This document shows, in pieces, positions 1 through 9,293 of a stretch of DNA of 64,000 bases. The notes beneath the pieces were generated by a model. The model was not told the DNA's origin. It saw only the letters and a program-made list of their open reading frames with translations, and did not search any database. Positions within the stretch are counted from its first letter, which is position 1. Every line of letters starts with the position of its first letter. The stretch comes from Globisporangium splendens (lineage: Eukaryota > Oomycota > Peronosporomycetes > Pythiales > Pythiaceae), in contig VFIW01000118.1 in NCBI GenBank assembly GCA_006386115.1, positions 1 through 64,000 of the forward strand. The letters are read 5' to 3'. A program made the translations under genes and the position numbers.

Positions 1-706
1 GGACGAAGTCATCATCCTTGATGGTACTAACATCGTACAGCGCGTGAGTGCCCGCACGCTGGGTGCCACGATGTGCACGAACCCAATTGGGTTTGGGCGC
101 CCATAAGTGACTCCAGCTAGAAGGGACGAAATCCATCCCTTCAGAAGGACCCGTCGCCGGATCCTTCTCCTCCGCCGGAAAGGCAAGATGGCGTGGCAAC
201 TCGCTATTTCCCGATGACGCAGTAGCCTGCGCATCAGATTCGGATTCCACATCGAAGAGCAAGTCCTCGAGTGGATCGACAGCTTCCAGTTCACAATTGG
301 ACGCGTCCAGCGAGAGAAGGATATTTCTCACTGCACTCACCAGGTCGGGATCAGCTGACGCTAATTCTTCCCGACCGAGATTTTCCATCGTGTTGGCAGA
401 TGCCGCGCTTTCCGACGCTCCGACGTCGGAAATGGCAACCGCCACGGTGGATCCGCTCGTTTCTCCGTGAGGAGATCCCTCCTCACGACGCTTCTTCCGC
501 GTAGGCTCATTCAAGAGGGCCGCGGACGACGAACGTTTCGCTTCGTTTCTTTTGAGATTCGAACGGTCAACGGAAGAAGACTCGGCTTCTTCCTCCCGAT
601 CGTCACGCACGACATTCGTCGTGGTGCTACTCATTGGAGTGTTGCAAGGAGTCACCTCCTTGCTACTCGACTCGTAGTCAACAGCATCACTGTCGATCGA
701 AGACAT
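1..706 (-). CDS. Antisense ORF of element X, partial (no stop before the edge)
   Basis: Reading the minus strand from the ATG at 706, there are 235 codons with no stop before the window edge. The predicted product starts MSSIDSDAVDYESSS and is Ser/Glu/Asp-rich. It has a basic nuclear-localisation-like patch (TRKKRREE, about residues 69-76), then an acidic stretch (PLEDLLFDVESESDAQ) and a Trp/Pro-containing segment near the edge (SSWSHLWAPKPNW). I recognise no family. It lies inside the element, antisense to the retrotransposon and 210 bp from its 3' LTR, the same arrangement as the antisense ORF of element 2. There is no sense ORF here of which it could be a shadow. Whether it is transcribed is unknown, and the start codon is the first ATG of the open frame. 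Confidence 0.5.
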   Translation of the reverse strand, partial: MSSIDSDAVDYESSSKEVTPCNTPMSSTTTNVVRDDREEEAESSSVDRSNLKRNEAKRSSSAALLNEPTRKKRREEGSPHGETSGSTVAVAISDVGASESAASANTMENLGREELASADPDLVSAVRNILLSLDASNCELEAVDPLEDLLFDVESESDAQATASSGNSELPRHLAFPAEEKDPATGPSEGMDFVPSSWSHLWAPKPNWVRAHRGTQRAGTHALYDVSTIKDDDFV

Positions 707-915
707 TTGTACGAGGTTCACCTCGCACAGCTTGCGGTGTCTGGAAAGCTCTCTGTTGGGCACGGCGCACACTGAGAACTGAGCCCGCAAGACTCAGTGC
801 TCTGCCTTCTGTGACCAGTTCCTCCGAACACGGAAGAACACCAAAGAACACAGAAGAACACAAGATGGATTGGTCGCGCGCGTTTCAACGTGACCAATCG
901 CTTTACGGGGGGATG

Positions 916-1303
916 ATGTAATGGGGCCTCCCATTACATGGGTTCCCGGGTCAGGAGAGTGTGGGTTTTCTCCCACATGGGTTTTACCACCTCTTCCGAA
1001 CCCACCCACGTTGTACAGTTGGAGACACATTAATATGTGTCACTCATGAACACTGTACGTAGCCATTTGCATATTAGCCAATAAGACTAATCCGTTAAGA
1101 TTTAATCCCATTGGATGATAGTCGGACTGGACATCCGATTATCTACCAATGAGAGACACCGTAGGTTTCAGTCACTACGATTGCATGTTAGCACTTTAAC
1201 GTTTTAATGCACTTCTCAATTTGCACGGTAACGCGCAAAGCTCCCTTCCTTTCACCTGCGCTTCCTCAACGCACGTGTACGCCGTGTAACGAGTCCCGTT
1301 ACA
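916..1303 (+). repeat. 3' LTR of element X (388 bp)
   Basis: The LTR starts TGTAATGGGG directly after a polypurine tract and ends CCCGTTACA, with TGTAA/TTACA terminal inverted repeats. The first 23 bases form a small inverted repeat (TGTAATGGG ... CCCATTACA), as in the element-2 LTR. Its end is set by the point where similarity to element 1's LTR resumes (1304). Confidence 0.65.
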
Positions 1304-1573
1304 GAACTAGTCATATAAAAATACAGGTGCAGGCAGGAAACCTGGATAGGAAGAAAAGTCGAATCAGTTGAAGAAAAGGATAGGCATGCATGCAGGGAGG
1401 CTTCGACGTAGCGCTAGCGAACTAAGTCCTCCATTCAATTCACTTTCCAATTTGCCATCAAGTTGCCACCTCCTCCTCCGAGTCCAAGCCATCGTCCCCG
1501 ATTTTCAGCCGATCAAGTTCCGACTTTCCGACTTTCGACCAATCAGATCTCAAGAAGACCCCAAACCGTTACA
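1304..1573 (+). repeat. 5' LTR remnant of element 1
   Basis: These 270 bp match 7314-7583 and end ..CCGTTACA just before the primer-binding site. The upstream part of the LTR is displaced by element X. The retained part contains the core promoter and most of R-U5. Confidence 0.8.
1440..1456 (+). promoter_or_regulatory. Oomycete Inr-FPR core promoter in LTR of element 1
   Basis: TCACTTTCCAATTTGCC matches the oomycete initiator (TCAYTTY) directly followed by the flanking promoter region (CAWTTTNYY). The same 17 bases occur in the 3' LTR at 7450-7466. This should mark the transcription start, and therefore the U3/R border, of the element. Confidence 0.65.
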
Positions 1574-1575
1574 TC

Positions 1576-1590
1576 TGGTAGCACTTTGCG
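1576..1590 (+). other. Primer-binding site of element 1
   Basis: TGGTAGCACTTTGCG lies 2 nt after the LTR end. Elements 2 (TGGTAGCACTTCG, from 9255) and 3 (TAGTAGCACTCG, from 17784) have near-identical sequences at the same place. All three families therefore seem to prime with a tRNA ending ..AGTGCTACCA, probably initiator tRNA-Met as is usual for Ty3/gypsy (inference). Confidence 0.6.
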
Positions 1591-1980
1591 TCGAGGGGGG
1601 AGTGTGGCCGTTTCCAAGCGTTCAAGTCGCCGTCGTCGTCCAAGCCAGGCACCTCCGAGGTTGTTATTCAAGCCGCTTTCTCAACGGGTGTTGCTTTAGC
1701 GACATAAATCCCGGAATCATTGTCGGTGCGTTGACCCTTTGGTGTTCTGTGGCAGTAACTCCTGTAGTGTTGAGCCAGTCGTGCTTTTGTGCGTAATTCT
1801 GTGTTCTGGTCTACCTCGGTTTCTCTAACAGTGACACGGTGTCTCGGGTCCGCCCTAACTGTCTGTGTTCTTTAGGGTGTTATTCCGTGGTTTCATCGTC
1901 AGGCGTGCCTAGGTGAAGCCCTCATTAGAGGATCAAGACTGTGATTGTGAACTCCCAGAGTTGGTAACCTCCCCAACTCG

Positions 1981-2331
1981 ATGCCCAAGAAGCCGCGCGT
2001 CAAGCAGGTCCCGATTCAAGGCAGCCATACGTACTTAGACGTGCCGAAACCTGCAGAAGCTGATAAAGCCCGTCAAGGCCTCGTGAACTGTCTGACGAAG
2101 GCTTTCCGGATCTGTGAAGTGCTAGAGAAGCACGTGGACAAGTGTCCAGACAAGCTGAAGAAGAAACGTGCAAAGAAGGCTCTAATCCGGATCGCTCAAG
2201 GAATCATCGACGCATCCGACGGTATTGGCGAGTGTTTTCGCCGCGCGCTACGAGACCCGCCGGCATCGAGTACAGCTACTGGGAAGGCCAAGCTGCGTCC
2301 AGGTCAAGTTCCTCCGCCTAAGTTCGACTAA
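1981..2331 (+). CDS. Small ORF upstream of gag in element 1 ("ORF0")
   Basis: A 116-codon ORF starts at an ATG and lies between the primer-binding site and gag, where Ty3/gypsy elements normally have an untranslated leader. The product is basic and largely helical. It begins MPKKPRVK, which resembles a nuclear localisation signal, has a Lys-rich helix in the middle (DKLKKKRAKKALIR) and a Pro-rich tail. No family is recognised. Element 3, a different family, has a basic helical ORF of similar size at the same place (18084-18392), which argues against chance. It ends 180 bp before the gag ATG. It could be a Gag-type accessory or nucleic-acid-binding protein; the function is unknown. Confidence 0.5.
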   Translation: MPKKPRVKQVPIQGSHTYLDVPKPAEADKARQGLVNCLTKAFRICEVLEKHVDKCPDKLKKKRAKKALIRIAQGIIDASDGIGECFRRALRDPPASSTATGKAKLRPGQVPPPKFD

Positions 2332-2510
2332 AAATACACAATTAAAAAATAAAAGAAAAAACAAATAAAAAATAAAAGTATAACTTCGTATTATACTGGT
2401 TTTTAAGATCCCACAAGATAGAATCTCGACTCCCGTCCCTGCCTGCCAAGTCAAGTGAAACCGGTTACGTAAAATACCGAGTGTGAAGTCGAGTCAAGAA
2501 AAGTACAAAG

Positions 2511-5500
2511 ATGAACGAACCAACGAATGCCCAGTTGTTGCAGAGTATACTGGCAGTGCTAAACCAGCAAGCAGAGATGATCAAAGAATTCCAGCAAGTA
2601 AAACGGGAGTCAGAGATAAAATTAGAGGGATGTAAATTACCGGTGTATAGTGGAGCATTACAAGAGTCGTTTCAGTTATATAAAGAGCAAGTCGGAGACT
2701 ATTTAAAGGCGAGGAACATTGACAGACAGGATGATAGCCTACAGCCACGCCTTTTGGCGATGTTGGGAGGAACCCTGCGGCAGGGAGCTGCCCAGTGGTT
2801 CATTGTGAAGAAGACAGAGATTGAGACGGTTGACCAATTCTTCCTAGAACTAGGAAACGAATTTATTCCCGCCGATCTACAAGAGCGTTTGCGTGACCAG
2901 TTGGGTGAGCTATCCCAGGGTCCGAGTCGTGGCCTCAACGACTACGTCAGTCGTTTTAGGCATGTTATCACACAAGTACAAGAGATGAGTGAGCTCGACA
3001 AGATCATGTATTTTGTGCGAGGGTTAGCTCCAGCGATCCGAACAGAGGTGCGCTATCGCCGATGTTCTACGTTGTCGGAAGCCATCACTCTAGCGTTGGA
3101 CTATGACCATTCGCATCGTCGCTCTGCGGATGGAGGTCGGTCCCACTCAGAACCTAGGTACAGGCGTTTCGACAATCGCCAATGCCGACTGAATGGTGCA
3201 AGTCCGATGGAAGTGGACAATGACCGAGTCTTGGGTCGTGAAGAGCGTTTGCGTCAGCGCCTTTGTTTCAATTGCAATCGACCTGGACATCGAGGGTCAG
3301 AGTGCCGTGCACCGCGCCAGCAGAGACAAGCGAGCACGCCGCAGACGACGCGCAACTCAAGATATCAGCGTCCGACACAGCGAGCTCGTCGATCAAGTCC
3401 GATGGTTGAGCACAGCCTGGCGACAGTGGATGAAGTGGATTATCCCATTGTGTTTGACAATGCGGAGCTAAACGCAGTGGGCATTGCGCGTAAGAGCAGC
3501 CTGTTCGTGGTGAACGGCCGTGTTGATGGTAATGATGTGCGCATTTTAATTGACAGCGGCGCCTCGACCAACCTGATCCAGCGTGGGTTGGTGAAGAAAG
3601 TGCTGAATACAGCAGTGATCGAAGCACAAGGATTCGACGGCAGAAGGACCAAGAAACAAGTGAACGAGGTGGAAGCATCGTGCCAAGTACAAGGCAAGAA
3701 GTTTGAGGCAATGCAGTTTACGGAATGGGATCTACCCAACAGCCACGATGTCATCTTCGGTCAGCCATGGTTCGTCAAGCACAGCCCGATCATTGATTGG
3801 AGAAAGCAGACGTTTGCACTGCCGGAAGACACCTCTGTGCACGAGCGCAGCGGTAGTGAAATCTGCTCCAAGATCAAGAATGCAGAGTATGAAGAGTTGT
3901 TCGTCGTAAAGGTGTCCGCAGTTAACGACATTTCTCCAGTCGTCCCGCCCGAGTTGAAACCTGTCATTGATCGGTTCGCGGACTGTTTCCCGGAGTTACT
4001 TCCGGATGGCTTACCGCCAGAGCGTGCTGTGAACTTTGAGCTCCAGCCGAAGCCAGACGCAGTGCCAAGCTCGCGTCCGCCGTTTCGCCTGTCCAAGACA
4101 GAGCAAGACGCGTTGGAAGAGTTCGTTCGCGACAATGTAAAGAAGGGATGGATTGAAGTATCGAACTCCCCATGGATCTCCAATATCTTCGGTATTCCGA
4201 AAAAGGATCCCGCGACGGGTATGGCTGTGAAGCGCGCTGAATGGCTGCGCAGTGGCAACACAAAGGTGCCGATACGTTGGGTCATCGACTATCGGTATGT
4301 CAACAGCCAGATGAAGATCCCCAAGATTCCTCTACCACACATAGAGGAACTCTTTGATCAGATGCTCGGTGCGACGGTATTCACGGTGATCGACCTCGCG
4401 CAAGGTTATCACCAGATGCGCGTGAAGCCTGACAGTCGTCCTTACACGGCTTTTAGGTCGCAAAAGGAAACGTACCAATGGTGTGTCGCTCCGATGGGAT
4501 TAGCGGGTATGCCGGGAGTATGGTCTCGTCTTATGCGAGTACTCTTTGGTAAATTCAAGTTTGTTGTCGTGTATCTTGACGACATCTGTATCTTCTCCCG
4601 CTCGATGAAAGATCATGCGCAACATCTGGCGATGGTCTGTGAAGTCCTCCGTCATGAGAAGTTGTACGCTCGCCTATCCAAGTGCGAGTTCGGCAAGTCC
4701 AGTGTCCATTTCCTCGGTCACACAGTCACGGCTGAAGGGATCCAAGTCGACGCAAAGAAGACAACCGCGATCGAGAAGTATCCTACTCCGACGACGCAGA
4801 AGACATTGTTGAGTTTTCTGGGTCTTGCCGGATACTATCGTCGGTTTATTTGCGACTTTGCGCGGATTGCGTTGCCGCTGCATAGGCTGATCATGAAGGA
4901 TGCAAAGTGGACATGGTCATCCGAACATGATCACGCCTTTCGTGCCTTGAAGTTGGCACTGCAACAGGCTCCGACGTTGTGTTTACCTGACTTTGACCGT
5001 CGGTTCACGGTAACAACGGATGCCTCGGGCTACTGCATGGGCGGTGTCTTGTCTCAAAAGATCGACGGGTTTGACGCTCCCATTGCCTTCTATTCAAAGA
5101 AGTTTGGGCAGTATGAGGAAAAGTGGCCTGCTCATGAGAAAGAGCTGCTCGCAATCAAGTTTGCGTTGTCAAAGTGGCGACGCTACCTTCATGGTCGTCA
5201 GTTCGATGTGTTTACGGACAATTCGGCTTGTCGGTGGATGCTACATCATCAGGAGGTGACTCCCAAGCTTGCGCGGATGCTGACGTTCTTCTCCCAGTTT
5301 GATTTTGTCCTGCACCACGTGAAAGGCAGTACCAATGTGGTGTCTGATGCCTTGTCTCGACCAGGACCGGAAGAAGTCAAGCAATCCGATGAGTTGCCCG
5401 TAGTTTCGACTCCCGAAGTGCACGCTTGCGATGATGCGTGTCACGCTCGGTCGCAGTCTATTTCTCGTCATGCGGTGTCCGCGGCATTTCTACGTCACTT

Positions 5501-7185
5501 GCCAGATTCGGATTGCTCCGTCTTTCTCTCCGCTGTGGACTTTCGGGGGGAGAGACGCGCCGTGGCAGTGCGGCAAGAGCAAGTCCACACTGTCGACACA
5601 CAGTGGGCAAGTGTTCACTTGTCCGAAGCGACGAAGAAAGCCTTTCAAGCTGGCTATTCCCGCGACCCAAGTTTTACCGAAGTGTGGCAGAGTCGCGAAG
5701 GGAACGAGAAGTTCGAGAAGCGCAACGGTCTTCTGTTCTTGTGAACGAAGCACCCGGTGTTGCGATTGTGTGTACCAAACTCGAGCAAGTTGGCCACAGA
5801 TGTTATTCAAGAGTTTCACGATGCTCCTGTGGCTGCTCATCCAGGAGTTCGTCGAACACAGCTGAAGGCGGCTCAATGGCATTACTGGCCCGCCTTGGAA
5901 AAAGACATTCACGAGTATGTTGGCAGTTGCCAGACTTGTGCACGATGGAAGTCGAACAATCGGAAGAAGATCGGCTTGGTGATGCCAATTCCGACGCCCC
6001 AAGAATGCTGGGATGTTGTGTCGATGGATTTCATCACTGGACTTCCAGTGTCCGAAGGTTTTGATGCAATCTTTGTCACGGTGGACAAGTTGTCGAAGCG
6101 TCCGAAGTACCATCCAACACACTCGGCAGCAGATGCCGAAGGTACCGCCAAGGTATTCTTCGAGGCAGTGGTTCGTCACCACGGTTTGCCGAAGGTCATC
6201 ATCAGTGACCGCGACCCCAAGTTCACGTCGGACTTTTGGAAGTCGCTGACCAAGCTCATGGGTATCAAGCTGAGCATGACGACGTCTCATCGCGCGCAAG
6301 CAGACGGACAAACCGAGCGTCAGAACCTCGTGTTGGAAGATGCGCTGCGATGCATGTGTCATACCATGGAGGCGATTGGGTGAGCCACCTTGGAACGATC
6401 GAGTTTGCTCATGCAACTCTCGTTAATGAGTCGACCAAGTTCACACCGTTTGAAGTCGACACTGGAAGAAAGGTGCGCAACCTAATTGCCCAAGAGTTCG
6501 GCGTCGACGAAGGAAACTTCGAACCAGTAAATATAGCTGAGTTTGGCAAGAACTTTGCGGAGAAGCGCCAACAAGTCGTCAAGCTAGCCCAAGAGAACCT
6601 CAAGCAAGCTCAAGAGCGCCAGAAGAAATACTACGACAGGAAGCGTCGCGAAGTGGAATTTAACGCTGGCGATCTCGTTATGTTAGATACGAAGAATCTA
6701 CCCTTGAAGACGGTCGCTCAAAGCACCTCTCTCCAAAAGGCGAAGTTGGCAGCGAAGAAGGCTGGACCATTCAAAATCGAAACCATGGTGAACAAGAATG
6801 TGGCTCGATTGGTGTTGCCTCCAAACATGAAGCGCTTGCATCCAGCGTTCAATGTGGAGTTGCTTAGCCACTCGTCGAGAATCCAACCAAGTTCCATTCA
6901 GGACCAATTCCGAAGGCAGCCCCCGTGATCCTCGACGACGAGACTGGTGAGGCTCTGCACGTTGTGGAAGCATTACTTCGCAGTAAAACCCACAACCGCC
7001 AACGAATGTGGTTGGTCAAGTGGCTCGGGTATCCAGCGCACGAGAGTGCGTGGGAATACGAGAAGAACATCCGCCATGTTTCGCATTGGAATCGACTCCT
7101 TCAAGAGTTTCAAGACTCCCAACGCGAAGTCAAGTCTGGGGGGATGTCACGTGTGCCTAACCTCGCACGCCAGGCACGCGCGTAG
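2511..7185 (+). pseudogene. Gag-Pol polyprotein of element 1, disrupted
   Basis: One long ORF (2511-5744) holds Gag with a CCHC zinc knuckle (CFNCNRPGHRGSEC), an aspartic protease (LIDSGAS), reverse transcriptase with VVYLDDI, and RNase H (TDASG, ELLAIK, FTDN). An in-frame TGA at 5742-5744 then interrupts the RNase H-integrase linker. The same frame continues with the integrase zinc-binding region and catalytic core (MDFITGLP, ISDRDPKF, ADGQTERQN) to about 6370. A frameshift there moves reading to the 6386-6870 frame, and a second near 6870 leads into a C-terminal chromodomain (about 6950-7090). The chromodomain frame stops at 7185, inside the 3' LTR. Catalytic residues look intact, so the decay is recent. 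The TGA fits a CGA-to-TGA change. Confidence 0.9.
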
Positions 7186-7583
7186 GATCGGCATGTGCCT
7201 GACTTCGCACGTGCCTAGCGTGCGGAGCGTCGTGGCATGTGTAACGTGTGTCTGACCTCGGACTCGAGGTCAGGCTCTCATTCATATGTAACACTAATAT
7301 ATACAGTTATATGGAACTAGTCAGATAAAAATACAGGTGCAGGTAGGACACCTGGATAGGAAGAAAAGTCGAATCAGTTGAAGAAAAGGATAGGCATGCA
7401 TGCAGGGAGGCTTAGACGTAGCGCTAGCGAACTAAGTCTTCCATTCAATTCACTTTCCAATTTGCCATCAAGTTGCCACCTCCTCCTCCGAGTCCAAGCC
7501 ATCGTCCCCTACTTTCAGCCAATCAAGTTCCGACTTTCCGACTTTCGACCAATCAGATCTCAAGAAGACCCCAAACCGTTACA
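7145..7583 (+). repeat. 3' LTR of element 1 (439 bp)
   Basis: The LTR begins TGTCACGTGTGCC after the polypurine tract (tctgggggga) and ends ..CCGTTACA. Bases 7314-7583 match the 5' remnant. The core promoter is at 7450-7466. Confidence 0.85.
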
Positions 7584-7901
7584 CTGGCTCACGCCACTCA
7601 CTTCAGGTGGCAGAGACACGTCCGTCTCGTCACCAGTGTTGTTTCCCCAAGTAGGAACCATCATTCACATGTCTAGAGTACTGTTGTGCGTAATCACGCC
7701 GAACCTCAGTGATTGCGAGTGACCAACACTCAACTCAGACACAGATTGCTCTGACGTCAGACGATGACGTCACCTGTGCATGTGGGGATCACTTTTATGT
7801 GCTTCACCCAATATCTTCGCACCCACAATGCGCTTCCACAAGGTGGTGTGTGACACACACAAGGAGCCACCTTGCATGTAATGGCAGCCTTAGCCCATTA
7901 C
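7584..7901 (-). repeat. Diverged inverted fragment of the element-2 LTR
   Basis: From CTGGCTCACGCC to CCCATTACA this stretch reads as the reverse complement of roughly the first half of the element-2 LTR, with many substitutions. It is the target into which element 1 jumped; the other half should lie left of the window. Two TGACGTCA octamers (7752-7772) remain intact despite the divergence. Confidence 0.75.
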
Positions 7902-8098
7902 ACGCATTGAAAGCCGACGAGATTTGTATCGAAATAATACCCTTACTGCTTTTACTTGAAAACCGGACTAAAAACTCGGACGTAGAACCGTTTCTCAAGA
8001 ATACCGGACATGTTGAAGTGAATACAGAACATTGTCTTTGGACGAGGAAAGCAAACGTGTATTGATGAAACGGAGTCACATGCAAATTGTTCGTGCAT

Positions 8099-8600
8099 CT
8101 ATCTGGCTACCTCAACTCCAAGGCTGCACGCAGTGTGAATTGCTTCTGCGAGTCGCTCACAATCGCACTCTTTCACATCCCGATCTGGGTACTCAACAAA
8201 CCAAATGTACACACCATTTCTAATGGCAAACGAATCCACAACACCAACAAAAGCGCGTAGTTCTACACCACCGTCATCGGCGACTTCAAAATCTTCACAT
8301 AACTTCCATTTCATTGGCCGACCACTTGGATCGAATTGACTGGATCTGTGCACAACAGATAGTTAGAGCACAGCGACTAAATCATAGCAACCTATTAGCC
8401 TTACCTTACTTTTTCGCTTGAATTTGAGTAACTTGAGATGGGGCACCGTTTCCTTCCAACGCGATCCCGTTCGATTTGAACAGGGTAGCCTTCACTTGAG
8501 TCTTCTTTCGCTTATCTTGGAAAATCTTGATGTAGTTTTTCGGGTTGGACAGAAGATGGCGAGCCATCAGCATTGCCTCACTTGGAATTGAGACGGAGGC
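8099..8600 (-). pseudogene. MULE transposase gene, C-terminal segment
   Basis: This is the 3' segment of the minus-strand MULE gene, separated from its middle part by element 2. Read from 8600 downwards, the frame entering from 16258 continues through an open stretch including EAMLMARHLLSNPKNYIKIF and ends near 8415 at a putative intron donor (AAAAAGTAAGG). After an acceptor such as GTGCACAG (about 8346) the last coding part contains VYIWFVEYPDRDVKE and stops at 8099. The final part is not one I recognise from MULE transposases, so it may be a fused or family-specific C-terminus. Confidence 0.5.
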
Positions 8601-9252
8601 TGTAATGGGCTATAACCAGCCATTACATGAAGGTGGATCTGTCCACAGATCTAGTGTGGCACACACCACCTTCAGCGTGCATTGTGGAGACACAAATAAC
8701 AAAAGGGATTACAGTAATACAGTCCCCACATGCACGTGTGACGTCATTCGATGACGTCACGAGTCTTCTCTGTGCTGATCAGTGCAGAATGTTGTTCTCA
8801 TGTACTAATCAGTACTGAGCAATGACATCCATGTACTAATCAAGTACTGAGTGGTGGTTCCTGCTTGGGAAACTGGGCTGGCGACGAGACCGACGTGTCT
8901 CTGCCGCCTGAAGTGAGTGGCGCGAGCCAATCACTTTGCAGGGATTTTAAATAAGACTTGAAGTTCAAGCTTCTCGAAGATCCCGTAGGTTCAACCTCAG
9001 TGTACCCAAGGTTTTATATATCAGATTCATAGGTTTTATTGTGTATGTTTAGGTTTTAGTTATAAAACGTGTAGGATCCCTTGGGGTTCATTAGCAAGTA
9101 GCGACAGGAACCATAACCATTATTAATTCAGTTGCAAATTTTCCTCCAAGCCCTCAAGTCGTCCTTCCTCCCTCCAAGCCGGGAGATCGCTTCCTCTGGC
9201 ACAAGCGTGTGTGCCGTGTTTGAGGGACTGTTGTGAACAGCGCCCTCTTACA
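8601..9252 (+). repeat. 5' LTR of element 2 (652 bp)
   Basis: It starts TGTAATGGGC and ends ..CCCTCTTACA. A TATA-like TTTTATATATC lies at about 9014. An Inr-FPR-like start (TCAGTTGCAAATTTTCC) is at 9128-9144, with the counterpart at 16133-16149 in the 3' LTR. Paired TGACGTCA sites are at 8739-8759. Confidence 0.9.
8739..8759. promoter_or_regulatory. Paired CRE/bZIP sites (two TGACGTCA) in element-2 LTR
   Basis: Two perfect TGACGTCA octamers are separated by 5 bp, each palindromic and together almost a palindrome. The pair recurs at 15744-15764, 19081-19101 (inverted solo LTR) and 7752-7772 (diverged fragment). TGACGTCA is the classical CREB/ATF bZIP site. Its symmetry means it could serve sense and antisense transcription alike. 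Confidence 0.55.
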
Positions 9253-9293
9253 CCTGGTAGCACTTCGAGCGGTCCTTCCAACGACCCAGTGAA

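Larger units (their letters stand above)
1..1303 (+). mobile_element. Ty3/gypsy-like element X, 3' part (runs off left edge)
   Basis: This is the 3' end of an LTR element. A purine-rich tract (ggggggatga, 906-915) precedes an LTR at 916-1303 that begins TGTAATGGGG and ends CCCGTTACA. The same tract-plus-TGTAATGGG junction marks the 3' LTR of element 2, so the two are related and X reads on the plus strand. No sense-strand coding is visible in 1-915. That stretch is instead filled by an open antisense frame from position 706 to the edge. The element sits inside the 5' LTR of element 1: the base after X (1304) resumes element 1's LTR at GAACT, the expected right TSD copy. Its pol and 5' LTR lie outside the window. 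Confidence 0.7.
1304..7583 (+). mobile_element. Ty3/gypsy element 1 (chromovirus-type, defective)
   Basis: The layout is 5' LTR remnant (1304-1573), primer-binding site, small ORF (1981-2331), gag-pol (2511-7185) and 3' LTR (7145-7583). The last 270 bp of both LTRs align without gaps and differ at about 8 positions by eye. The missing first 169 bp of the 5' LTR are expected to the left of element X. Coding order is Gag-protease-RT-RNase H-integrase-chromodomain, which defines chromovirus-type Ty3/gypsy. The element is inserted into an inverted copy of the element-2 LTR that resumes at 7584. It is inactive because of one in-frame stop and at least two frameshifts. Confidence 0.85.

Noticed and set aside
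916..1573. A single 658-bp 5' LTR for element 1, made by recombination
   Set aside because: The part before 1304 has its own LTR ends and polypurine tract, so two nested LTRs explain it better; left-flank sequence would decide.
5490..6416. A 308-aa antisense frame in element 1, considered as a third antisense gene
   Set aside because: It lies over the conserved integrase core, has no coherent structure and no own non-overlapping part, unlike those in element 2 and X.
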